From Antedon mediterranea (Eukaryota; Echinodermata; Crinoidea; Comatulida; Antedonidae), in NCBI RefSeq assembly GCF_964355755.1, contig NC_092672.1:6698001-6758000 (forward strand): a DNA stretch of 60,000 nucleotides, given 5' to 3'. Of this stretch, positions 24,301-29,871 are shown piece after piece (the first letter of the stretch is position 1; every line of letters starts with the position of its first letter). Below the pieces are notes generated by a model. That model did not search any database, had not been told where the DNA came from, and was given only the letters and a program-made list of their open reading frames with translations. The translations under genes were made by a program, and so were the position numbers.

Positions 24301-24777
24301 AATTGTTCCAAATTCTATTAGTATATAACATTGTTTTTCTGCCGTTTTAGTTAGAAAACTGATATTAAATTATAAATTATATCAACTATTGTATTGTTTT
24401 TAATACTATAGGCCCAACAGACACATTAGTATTTATGGTTGTTAAAAGTTTGTGTTTTGACATATTTTATGGTGTGTGTGTGATATCACTGTGTAATAAT
24501 GTACAAAATAAAGAATAAATAATTATTATTTTTAAACCTCACTTTTACTTGTGGTGAAAGCACAATGGTTTGATTAGTTTATGATTTCACCTAATATAGG
24601 GCCTATGGCTGATATTATGTCATTGCTGCACAGTTCGTCTAAATTGTCTTTCGTTTTACCTAGGCTACGGTAATGTGTGATGTCGTTGTGTTATATGTAC
24701 TCAAGAAACGGCATCTTTACAAAGAGGTCAAGTATCAGAATGTAGCTTCTAACGAGGAAGAGTGTCAAGAAATTGAG
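3162..24777 (+). CDS. P2RX4: P2X purinoceptor (ATP-gated cation channel), partial gene, nine exons
   Basis: The spliced product is a trimeric ATP-gated cation channel subunit of the plasma membrane. Exons: 3162-3345, 6359-6433, 18780-18849, 19037-19136, 19361-19447, 20103-20229, 21937-22064, 22472-22628, 24664-24777. All have AG/GT borders and every junction keeps frame. Visible family marks: KVKG near the start of the ectodomain, ten ectodomain cysteines in the P2X order, an FFT motif, NFR, RTLTKAFG, a GSG in TM2, CDVVVLY, and a YxxxK trafficking motif (YKEVK) after TM2. These include the residues known to contact ATP in P2X receptors (two Lys of KVK, Thr, Asn/Arg of NFR, Lys). The symbol is by resemblance to P2X4; the subtype is not proven. 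Exon 1 (N-terminal tail, YxTxK motif, most of TM1) is not found, and the C-terminal exon is ambiguous. Introns are long and rich in mobile elements. Confidence 0.95.
3346..6358 (+). other. P2X intron 2 (3.0 kb), nothing recognised inside
   Basis: Bounded by gtaatc and ttccag. AT-rich, with A- and T-runs and no gene, element terminus or array that I recognise. A 64-codon open frame at 5875-6069 has no supporting features. Confidence 0.8.
6359..6433 (+). CDS. P2RX4: P2X exon 3: first ectodomain cysteine
   Basis: Twenty-five codons, phase 0 at both ends, acceptor ttccag and donor gtaagt. Contains FFIMSNMVITPDQTQTFCGD, matching the family pattern FVMTN..(x)..NQTQ..CPE; the Cys is the first of the ten ectodomain cysteines and opens the Cys-rich head domain. 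A tandem CAG at the acceptor (ttccag-cag-caa) allows NAGNAG alternative splicing, which would add or drop one Gln. Confidence 0.95.
7115..7440 (+). repeat. 21-bp minisatellite 'tgacatttaccgaatcacaag'-type, about 10 good units
   Basis: Regular units with ttaccgaatcac cores run from about 7211 to 7430, with looser units from 7115. Because 21 is a multiple of 3 the array reads as an uninterrupted (FTESQVT)n frame at 7225-7431; there is no start, splice or codon evidence that it is expressed. Units alternate between ...cacaag and ...cacatg endings. Confidence 0.9.
7186..7462 (+). repeat. Direct duplication flanking the main 21-bp array
   Basis: The segment 'aatagca..c.g.attattattgg.agttcatcct' occurs at 7186-7220 and again at 7428-7462, on both sides of the clean part of the minisatellite. 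The array therefore probably expanded inside a larger duplicated unit. Confidence 0.7.
7724..8048. mobile_element. Element A, outer copy interrupted by another element A
   Basis: Left part 7724-7816 begins aagcttggttcccactag; right part 8003-8048 ends ctctagtgagaaccaagatt, with a TA after it at 8049-8050. When the inner copy at 7819-8000 and one TA are removed, the two parts join as ...caaatcac-ta-cgttgcgttacg..., close to the uninterrupted copy near 41.79 kb. Confidence 0.85.
7819..8000. mobile_element. Element A, complete 182-bp copy with TA target duplication
   Basis: A palindromic miniature element with termini aagcgtggttcccactag and ctagtggaaaccaagctt, flanked by TA at 7817-7818 and 8001-8002. 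Inner arms carry gaattgaccaatcacaagcg and near-mirror forms; there is no coding capacity. TA duplication and TIRs fit a Tc1/mariner-type MITE. It is nearly the exact reverse complement of the copy at 21656-21835. Confidence 0.9.
8058..8187. mobile_element. Element A, 130-bp deleted copy
   Basis: Starts agcttggttcccacacgc after TA (8056-8057) and ends ctagtggaaaccaatc before a TA. The segment acgcaacgcaaagacgtag is repeated in tandem inside, and part of the right arm is lost. Confidence 0.75.
8268..8394. mobile_element. Element A, diverged copy
   Basis: Left end gcttggttgccactagg, inner gcaaattgaccaatggcaa, right end atgtgggaaacaagcgta. Both termini are recognisable but diverged. Confidence 0.7.
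8450..10190. other. Stretch with nothing recognised
   Basis: AT-rich intronic sequence within P2X intron 3. A 63-codon open frame at 9284-9475 has no supporting feature. Confidence 0.7.
10192..10760. repeat. Complex tandem duplication, two unit types
   Basis: A first pair shares 'gagatat.cgacagattta' and 'gtcacaaagatgtct' (10192-10297 and 10299-10390). A second pair shares 'tgcgtcttta.....tttgaaacggag' and 'atcataaatcacatgtcaa' (about 10431-10550 and 10555-10675). A third, decayed copy of the second type is suggested at 10700-10760 ('accatttcatgaact', 'tttgaaaaccgag'). Both unit types end in 'aatg(c)atgtgca/tc..c.t..g.gga.ta'-like sequence, so all may derive from one ancestor. Confidence 0.75.
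11991..12088. mobile_element. Possible element B relic
   Basis: Begins TA-aagctctgtcca and contains 'gtatgggcatatc' and 'gtgatatcc', and closes with 'ggacaaagcccagagc'. It resembles element B (see 38713-38858) but the right terminus is weak. Confidence 0.35.
12385..12697. repeat. Dispersed repeat of the 'ttaaggggacacc' type, longest copy
   Basis: Contains 'cccttattaaggggacacc', 'caccttaatagatgtctc', 'aataggggtgtctca', 'agggtgtttcaaaggcgggt'. Parts recur at 32656-32785 (caccttaataggggtgtctca) and 3046-3095 (gtgtcccgaacaagggttct). Multiple short g-rich 'ggtgtctc' modules are typical; class unknown. Confidence 0.6.
13081..13173. mobile_element. Element A, 93-bp deleted copy
   Basis: agcttggttcctacga to ctagtgagaaccaagcgt, with TA on both sides (13079-13080 and 13174-13175). 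The middle is reduced. The minus-strand open frame 12816-13169 reads through it and is an artefact. Confidence 0.8.
14333..14595 (-). mobile_element. SINE-like repeat with tRNA-like part
   Basis: Contains 'ccggggtaaccccttacg', 'tgtactgggttctttttta', 'agatgtgtacattggacct', then 'gaggagtgatttgaacctg' and 'gagagccagtggcatgc', which read in reverse complement like a degenerate tRNA T-arm and anticodon-side region. The first half matches 59909-60000 at the window end. Two overlapping open frames here (+ and -) are shadows of the repeat. The strand is tentative, taken from the tRNA-like part. Confidence 0.6.
15399..16020 (-). pseudogene. Decayed 3' end of a non-LTR retrotransposon (LINE)
   Basis: On the minus strand the region reads GRKRLWSDSFSGHCLICKSN..., a CxxC...DHF pattern like the zinc-knuckle segment after the reverse transcriptase domain of many LINEs ('C-C-H' before 'HFL..C'). 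It needs a one-base frameshift near 15920 to continue into the open frame 15655-15867 (start KSDLCTINEYYW). Downstream is a short 3' region ending in an (ATT)n run at 15397-15417, as expected for a LINE 3' terminus. The catalytic reverse transcriptase motifs are not present, so this is a 5'-truncated, inactive copy. The clade was not determined. Confidence 0.6.
16050..18560. other. Stretch with nothing recognised
   Basis: AT-rich intronic sequence of P2X intron 3 with no array or element terminus noticed. Confidence 0.65.
18607..18719 (-). repeat. 5S rRNA-derived sequence, copy 1
   Basis: In reverse complement it follows the animal 5S rRNA almost end to end: 'cagcacccggtattcccag', 'ggtctcccatcca', 'gggcccaacgttgcttaac', 'ttcggtgatctgac.agaaccgg', 'gtggtacgcctggac'. 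Several bases differ from a functional 5S gene (for example cttcggtgatctgac for cttccgagatcagac), so it is a 5S pseudogene or the head of a 5S-derived SINE. A second copy with the same changes lies at 25084-25196. It ends 61 bp before P2X exon 4. Confidence 0.8.
18780..18849 (+). CDS. P2RX4: P2X exon 4: Cys 2 and 3 of the head domain
   Basis: Acceptor cttacag, donor gtaaga; 23 codons plus one base (phase 0 in, phase 1 out). Reads VPGKKSNCDSDVNCTEGSAG, matching the P2X 'C.sD..C..G..g...G' pattern with the second and third ectodomain cysteines. NCT is a possible N-glycosylation site. Confidence 0.95.
19037..19136 (+). CDS. P2RX4: P2X exon 5: Cys 4-6 of the head domain
   Basis: Acceptor ttgtag, donor gttaga; 100 nt, phase 1 in and phase 2 out. 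Reads GDFTGKCVVYDN, two sequons NRT and NET, then TTCEVYSWCPVEDD, corresponding to the invariant 'G.C......TCE...WCPvE' of P2X receptors. The three cysteines complete the head-domain disulphides. The donor gttaga is weaker than the others in the gene. Confidence 0.96.
19361..19447 (+). CDS. P2RX4: P2X exon 6: ATP-contact Thr and FPRFNF motif
   Basis: Acceptor actatag, donor gtaagt; 87 nt, phase 2 in and out. Contains EAEFFTVLIRNSIAFPRFNF, equivalent to the family's 'NFT(v/l)lIkN.I.fPkFnf'. The FT pair corresponds to the ATP-contact Phe-Thr of P2X receptors. The usual Asn of the NFT glycosylation site is Phe here, so that sequon is missing. Confidence 0.95.
19448..20102 (+). other. P2X intron 6 with hairpin and element A fragment
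   Basis: Holds an imperfect inverted repeat at about 19743-19790 (acagtattgttaaaaa against tttttaacaataaatactgt) and an inner fragment of element A at about 19984-20050 (gaaccaattacaagcgatta / atcgcttgtgattggtcaaat) with no termini. Confidence 0.6.
20103..20229 (+). CDS. P2RX4: P2X exon 7: Cys 7 and 8, dorsal fin / left flipper region
   Basis: Acceptor ttttatag after a T-run, donor gtaaga; 127 nt, phase 2 in and phase 0 out. Encodes RNILEERFNCRYDPVKDRFC and PIFEIGTILNITGHSFSSVA, matching 'C.yd...dp.CPiF.lG.i...ag..F...a..GG' of the family. The two cysteines form the fourth conserved disulphide. NIT is a possible glycosylation site. Confidence 0.96.
20256..20350. mobile_element. Element B, right-half copy
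   Basis: Contains 'atttaggcat..atcactaccataatgggcacatcaca', 'ttgtcaaactagtttgg' and 'tagtgtacacag', i.e. the inner part and right terminus of element B. The left half is absent. Confidence 0.7.
21656..21835. mobile_element. Element A, complete 180-bp copy in P2X intron 7
   Basis: Termini aagcttggttcccactag and ctagtgggaaccacgct, with TA at the left border (21654-21655) and TA just after the right end. Its reverse complement differs from the 7819-8000 copy at only about nine positions by my hand comparison. Confidence 0.9.
21937..22064 (+). CDS. P2RX4: P2X exon 8: Cys 9 and 10, NFR ATP-contact motif
   Basis: Acceptor ctccacag, donor gtaagt; 128 nt, phase 0 in and phase 2 out. Reads GAIVIVDIQWNCNLDQSHDK, then CLPYYRFTRSD and ends GFNFR across the junction. 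It matches 'GG.mgI.i.W.C.LD.....C.P.Y.F.r.d......GyNFR'. Asn and Arg of NFR contact ATP in the family. The last pair of ectodomain cysteines is here. The usual GG at the start is GA. Confidence 0.97.
22472..22628 (+). CDS. P2RX4: P2X exon 9-10: RTLTKAFG, GKF and start of TM2
   Basis: Acceptor ttacag, donor gtaagt; 157 nt, phase 2 in and phase 0 out. Encodes WSYYYKVDGKLYRTLTKAFG (Lys is the ATP-contact lysine of 'R.L.KayGIrf'), then ISGQAGKFSVVPLMLNIGSG and LALLSL, the first half of TM2 with the conserved GSG at the channel narrowing. Vertebrate P2X genes usually split this region between two exons; here it is one, which suggests intron loss or an ancestral state. Confidence 0.97.
22629..24663 (+). 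other. P2X intron before the last clear exon (2.0 kb), nothing recognised
   Basis: Bounded by gtaagt and ttacctag. AT-rich; no array or element found. Short inverted pieces near 23407-23460 (tactttaaagtaaaagtaca and tgtactttaagttaaag) are imperfect. Confidence 0.75.
24664..24777 (+). CDS. P2RX4: P2X exon 11: end of TM2 and proximal cytoplasmic tail
   Basis: Acceptor ttacctag, donor gtaggt; 38 codons, phase 0 both ends. Reads ATVMCDVVVLYVLKKRHLYK, completing TM2 with the conserved Asp of 'CD..vLY', then the YxxxK motif (YKEVK), which stabilises surface expression in P2X receptors, and an acidic stretch NEEECQEIE. No stop codon occurs before the donor, so at least one more exon is required. 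Confidence 0.95.
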
Positions 24778-24904
24778 GTAGGTTATACCAAATGCCGTTC
24801 TGACTTACCCGGGTAATGTGGTTTCATGGGCACAGTCATCGCTAACTTTGATGGGTAGCAACCAACTTACTACAATAGTATTTTTTGTATTAATATTTGT
24901 CCTC

Positions 24905-25083
24905 AGTGAGGAAATTCGGATTAGGCCCTCCACGAACACACGGCAGCCAGCAGTGCAGCGCCTACCAGATTAGGCAATGAGAGTAAAGCATCTTGCCTAA
25001 GGATGCAATTAGTATGGTACAGATAACCTCGAACCCATGCCTATCACATGCTAGTCCGATATTACCATTACACCATCACTCTC
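24905..25083. repeat. Candidate body of a composite 5S-SINE-like repeat
   Basis: The sequence immediately before the 5S-like segment includes 'catcttgcctaaggatgcaa', 'cctcgaacccatgc' and 'attaccattacaccatcac', resembling repeats with a degenerate tRNA-like 'tcgaaccc' box. The body of the copy at 18.5 kb shares only short pieces (ggcagtgc / gcctaat), so linkage is tentative. Confidence 0.4.
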
Positions 25084-25196
25084 CAGCACCCGCCACGATT
25101 TCTAGACGGTCTCCCATCCAGAACGCAACCGGGCCCAACGTTGCTTAACTTCGGTGATCTGACGAGAACCGGTGTTTCAACGCAGTATGGCCGTAT
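25084..25196 (-). repeat. 5S rRNA-derived sequence, copy 2
   Basis: Reverse complement of a 5S-like sequence: 'cagcacccg', 'acggtctcccatcca', 'gggcccaacgttgcttaac', 'ttcggtgatctgacgagaac', 'cagtatggccgta'. It shares the diagnostic 'cccaacgttgcttaacttcggtgatctgac' core with copy 1 (core split here: both have cccaacgttgctt and aacttcggtgatctgac). Its 3' end keeps the 5S-like tatggccgta. Confidence 0.8.
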
Positions 25197-25772
25197 ATAG
25201 TAGATACAAATAAGCCTGTACCGGTAAAACTAATATATTTACAACTATTGTTAGAATTAACACATTTTATCATAAACACTGAATTTAAGTATCCTGCATG
25301 TTTTGGTCAATAATTTAAATAACAGTATACCACTAACTCCAATTTACTGATTTGGCCTCAATTATACATTTACTATACAGTATTAAAATCAGTTAAATGT
25401 ACAATACTAATGTTTATATCATCATATACCTACTAACAAACTACTAATATTATACATATGATATGTTTAGACTAGATATTATCAATATTCTGTAGAATTC
25501 ACCTAATAAAAACTAACAGTACTGAATATTTTTATATGCAGCGTTCATCATACTAAACGTGCTCGAATTATGTAATGTGAATTATAGTTAATAAATTGAA
25601 TACATTATATCAAATATGAATAATAGATGCTTATAATGAAATCAGATACATAGAGGTACGGACATGCGTCTTTACATATTAAGCTAGTACAGCAGTACGA
25701 CTACGCCTTCTTGATACATCACGCATCAATCCATATATTAAGAAGATCGTAGTTAAGCATGCTTCTCAAATA

Positions 25773-25912
25773 AAGCTTGGTTTCCACTTGGACGTAGGCA
25801 CAACGAAAGTTAATTCACCAATCACAAGCGACAATTTTATCCATCGCGTCGTGATTGGTCAAATGACACCTGCGTTTACATCCTTGCGTTGCGTTGACGT
25901 GAGAAAAAAGCT
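25773..25912. mobile_element. Element A copy, adjacent pair member 1
   Basis: Follows TA at 25771-25772; begins aagcttggtttccacttgg, has mirrored cores 'caatcacaagcgac' and 'gtcgtgattggtca' and closes 'gtgagaaaaaagctt'. Confidence 0.75.
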
Positions 25913-26037
25913 TTGGACGCAACGCCAGCTCCTCAAGGAATTAACCAATAGAAACGTGATGAATGATCGTTCATCACGTCGTGATTGGTTAAATTAATTT
26001 CGTTACACTTACGTCCACTTATAGTGGGAACGAGACT
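25913..26037. mobile_element. Element A copy, adjacent pair member 2
   Basis: Starts in 'tttggacgcaacgccag', centre is a near-perfect hairpin acgtgatgaa-tgatcg-ttcatcacgt, ends 'ttatagtgggaacgagact'. It abuts the previous copy head to tail. Confidence 0.65.
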
Positions 26038-26261
26038 TTTTCTTTTTTTATTTAATGAAGATACATAACTAATGTTTATGTATTCGCTAACCATATCTTA
26101 TTAGTTTTTAAGTTCATGATGCACACCTATTGTTTTATCAATCATTTTAGATAAAATTTCATGGGTAATCGGCTGCACATTATATTACATTACCAGGAAG
26201 AATGTGGTTATGATACCTGTTCCCACTATTTAACTATAAGGCGTACTATTCTACTAACACT

Positions 26262-26400
26262 TCCGTTTCATTACTACTATACTACCACCACCACACCATT
26301 GCAGGGCCACCATCACCACTACTACTACCACCGCAGCAACTAAACCACCATGTATCAACCACTCCAACTATTACCACTACAACCACTCTGTATCGTTGAT
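26262..26400 (+). repeat. CCA/ACT-rich low-complexity tract
   Basis: Runs of accacc, cactactac and accaccgcagc without a strict period; it explains the His/Tyr/Thr-rich open frame in this place. Confidence 0.8.
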
Positions 26401-26430
26401 ACTAATATACGAATAATATTTATTTATTTA

Positions 26431-26572
26431 TTTTTTTTTCTGTCCTCTGTTCTGGGTTGCCCAACTAGTATAGGTGTTTAGCACCAGTTTGGTCTTTCCG
26501 TGCCTCCTTTTATAATTGTCTTCATTGTAATGTACATGGCAGAAATTGAATAAATAAATAAATACTAAAAAT
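26431..26572 (+). mobile_element. Probable LINE 3' tail
   Basis: A T-run and 'ggttgcccaactagtatagg', then 'tgtaatgtacatggcagaaa' and the terminal 'ttgaataaataaataaata', which has the form of the 3' UTR and short repeat tail of invertebrate non-LTR elements. There is no open frame. Confidence 0.45.
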
Positions 26573-27302
26573 AGTAGGACGTATTAAGTACAACTACTAT
26601 AGAATAATCTTTTGTAACAATAAGTTAAAAAGTATTTGTAATAGTGCATAAAACACTATACTTGTGATTTGATTAGTTAATTACATGTCACGCATACTGA
26701 ACTGAAAGATAGATTTAGTGATACTATTGCACGTTCACAGTTTTTTAACATTTTGATGAAGCCTGTGCAAATAACTGGACTGATCCCCGTTCGAAACCCA
26801 ACATCGGAGTGCTGCCTTCTGACTCGACCACGCCTCGTTACATAACATGCGGTAGTCAATCGTTAAATATATTATCCGCAATTATAATGTATAATCATTG
26901 CATAATACTTTATAATAAGAACAAAAGATTTCAGAGAAAAGTAAGAAAAAAATCCAGACTCAAGAATGATTGCCTGTAGTCATTATCAATTTATTTAGTC
27001 AAATTTGATTATCATTGCACTTTTCTTTCGATTTCATTTCAAAAGGCAACTATTAATTATCGATGCTGCCTTCAATATCATTGCAAAATCTTAGCATATT
27101 TAAATATATGATTATCATAACGATTAGGAATAATAATTTACTAATTAGGTTTACTGTCTATTGGATTTTAAAGTCCCAAGGCATTCTCTTTGTTTTCTTA
27201 TCTAATATTGCTCACTTGGAAAGATTTACAATTAAAACTAACATTATGGTTTTATCCGATTTCAGTACGGTATCATATCCTATCAAAGCAATTTAACAAC
27301 AG

Positions 27303-27464
27303 GATGCTGAGCTTCAGAAATCAAATGGTTTATCTGTGGCTGAAGCACGATCAGTCCCATGCCCATACACCGCGCGCCGCGGAGAATATGTACATAGTAC
27401 AGTACTGTTGAAATTTTTCGCAGCCACACATAAGATCAAAGGACTGTTACAAATTTCTATCTCG
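27303..27464 (+). CDS. Candidate exon (possible P2X tail), 54 codons
   Basis: An acceptor caacag and donor tctcg-gtaagg enclose 54 codons in phase 0/0, so it could follow exon 11 directly. It starts DAELQKSNGLSVAEARSVPC and later has LLKFFAATHKIKGLL. The frame stays open to a stop at 27642-27644, giving an alternative reading as a terminal exon of about 114 codons. Base composition is less AT-rich than the surroundings. I recognise no domain. The acceptor has a poor pyrimidine tract, and other frames here are also open for 60-70 codons, so support is moderate at best. Confidence 0.3.
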
Positions 27465-27841
27465 GTAAGGCGAGCTCAGTTACCGGTTAGATCATATCTG
27501 CGCTTATACCAATTCTTCAACATTTTGCAACTCGCAACCAATCATAGCTCTGAAATGTTCGATTCACAAAAAAAAAATTGCCGTGTGGAAAACACAGACA
27601 TTGTAATCTTTCTAGACTATATTACTTGCTCGGGACTCCATTAAAATTGTTAACACGGTTCTACGTTCTTATGTTTTTCTCTCATGTTAAAAAAAAAAAC
27701 TAATCTGACGTTGCTACAATTATCCTGTCAACATTGGACACCGTATATTCTAATAAATCTGTCATCACTCAACTCATTGCAATAATTAGGAATGCTATCG
27801 GACAATTTTGCATACTCATGTCTATTTTCCATTCCTTTTAG

Positions 27842-28119
27842 AAAAAAATCACAAATTTGACACAAGCGTTAAAACTCAGTTATCAAGCTTAAAAAACCAT
27901 TGGCAACAATGTACACGTTGCGTGTACTCTGGAATTATGGTAAATACAAAAATGCCTACAGAAATGTGCTATTCACGCGAAACTAACCAAAAAAAGTTTC
28001 ATCAACCAGGATTTGGAGATTATACAACTGAATACTTTAAACAAGATACATTTATCACAAACTGTAGTCAAATATTAGTGTTTATGTTTCTACAATCTCT
28101 AACGACAAGTTCTATGTGA
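27842..28119 (+). CDS. Candidate 3' exon with two possible frames; one Cys-rich, P2X7 C-domain-like
   Basis: A textbook acceptor (ccattccttttag) precedes 27842. Spliced in phase 0 (as exon 11 requires) it reads KKITNLTQALKLSYQA and stops at 27890-27892, a short tail. Entered with one borrowed base it stays open to TGA at 28117-28119 (about 92 codons): ...NHWQQCTRCVYSG..., MPTEMCYSRETN..., YTTEYFKQD.FITNCSQIL. W..C..C, MPT, C, and a later C..IL recall the P2X7 intracellular (ballast) domain, which also exists as separate genes in invertebrates. The resemblance is by eye and several usual cysteines are absent. That frame is not in phase with exon 11 unless another exon intervenes. Confidence 0.35.
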
Positions 28120-29811
28120 AAATAGTATTAACTATCATATATTTATTTTTTCGATCATGTTCATCAATTAATTATGAATCTCTAAGGCAAATATACTCAA
28201 ACCGAAACCTTTGTCTCTTGCGCTTTATAAATGTTATTTATTAAACCGGACAATTGCACAGTACGCATTGTCCTATAAACCTAGTGACCGGAATGACCTG
28301 TATTAAAAGTACTCAATAGACATAGTCTCGTATCTAGATGACTGTCAATAGTCAGTTAATATCTACCTAGTGACAGCTGCTGAATAGAGTGTTGTGCACA
28401 ATACTATTAATTCAGTTTATGTTTATGCGGTAATTCTGTTAACCTATGGCTTCACGGTTCATTTTTTGGAGTAAACATGCTCCTTTCTAACTGAACAACT
28501 TAACTTAAATTTCTGTTTTCTTTTCTGCGTTGGGTAGAAAATAATGTTTTCAAACGAGAAGCCAAGAAGCACTTCTTCATGGACCAGTCCTCCTTTAAAG
28601 GTGAATCGGCAGTACTATAGACCACTTTCATGACATCTTAAGCTTGGTTCCCACTAGAGACGCAATCCAGACCAATCACAAGCGATCGATTATTCAAAAA
28701 GTTGCTTGTCATTGGTCACACGTTGATTTAGTGGTAAACAAGCTTTAAACAACAAGGAATTGTATATTCCTACTCTTTATTTGTTGCGTACCATGCTAAT
28801 TCCCAGTTTAGAGGAAAACATATCAAAAGACCAAAAACAAAAATTCTGAAGTTTAAAAATGTATACTGTAAAACAAAACCTTTCTTTTTGCAGCTGCTCT
28901 AGATATTTTCATTTTCCAGAAATAAAACAAAAATAGCGTGTTTATCCCTCTTGGAAAAATCAATATTTCGTCGGTGGCATCATAAAAAGATACAATAGTG
29001 CGCGTTCAAAAACTGGCCAACCATTGGATGCGCATGGCCCATGGTGATACTGATGCTTTATGTGGTGTGCTTATTTTTGCAAAACAAATCCAATGCGCAC
29101 GCAAAAAGAAAACATTTTTACAGTATATCACAAAAACAACAGCACGATAATCCAAAATCGTAACAAATTAACCACGAGTAATGCACTTAACACTCTCAAT
29201 GATCGCACAATGTAAAATTTTCGTGAAAATGGTCTGTTTTCAAATAAATATTATGAAAGGTAAAATGAAGCTTGATAGGTTTTAGTTTTGTGCATTGATA
29301 GGACATTTTTGCTAATTATACGCACGCTTGGTTTGTTTTTGTTTCGGGAGTAAGGCTTCTTGGCTTCTCGTTTGTCGTCACGCTTTGCTGTGGTGTGTTC
29401 TATTATCATGTTTCTTGTTCATTTTTCAACATCTTGCATATGTATGTGTCATCAAATTTGATCAAGCTGGTATTTTGATGTGCTTGACGTTTAACATTTC
29501 TTTTTCATGTTGAAATATCGATTTAATTGCACCAAATTATTGGATTCAAGAATGATAATATTCAGAGATGGTATATTATATAATAAGTGTGTGCTTACAT
29601 CATTTAGTTTCTGTTTTATTGCATTGAAAATATTTCATTCTATTTGTTACGTTTGCATGTGTTTGATTGTATGAATGCATACTGTAGGCCTAATCTCTAT
29701 AATTGTGATTTGAATTTATTAGTTTGCTTGTGCTGTACAGTGGGAAAAAAAAGCAAAAAATCACATATTTTGTATAGCATTTTATGACGTATTTTTCCGT
29801 TTATTTTATAG
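28120..29811. other. Non-coding stretch with one element A copy
   Basis: Only the short element A at 28641-28745 is recognised. An open frame at 29328-29513 has no supporting features. Confidence 0.7.
28641..28745. mobile_element. Element A, 105-bp deleted copy
   Basis: TA (28639-28640), agcttggttcccactagaga, inner 'accaatcacaagcgatcgat', right end 'tagtggtaaacaagctt', TA (28746-28747). Confidence 0.8.
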
Positions 29812-29871
29812 ATACAAAAGATGTCGGCAAACCACAAAGGATTGGAATCGAACGATATATTACTTACCTAG
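29812..29871 (+). CDS. Candidate terminal P2X exon, 19 codons and stop
   Basis: A strong acceptor (ttttccgtttattttatag) precedes 29812. In phase 0, as exon 11 demands, it reads IQKMSANHKGLESNDILLT and a TAG at 29869-29871. A short terminal exon of about this size is normal for P2X4-like genes, whose tail ends in a GLxSE-like stretch; the resemblance of HKGLESND to that is weak. It competes with the candidates at 27303 and 27842 and could also be a chance open stretch. Confidence 0.3.
   Translation: MQKMSANHKGLESNDILLT

Larger units (their letters stand above)
24778..27302 (+). other. Non-coding stretch after P2X exon 11
   Basis: Contains a 5S-derived repeat with attached body (24900-25196), two adjacent element A copies (25.77-26.04 kb), a CCA/ACT-rich low-complexity tract (26262-26400) and a LINE 3' tail (26431-26572). 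The open frame at 26161-26343 is the low-complexity tract. No exon was recognised. Confidence 0.7.

Noticed and set aside
26161-26343. His/Tyr/Thr-rich small protein
   Set aside because: Low-complexity CCA/ACT tract.
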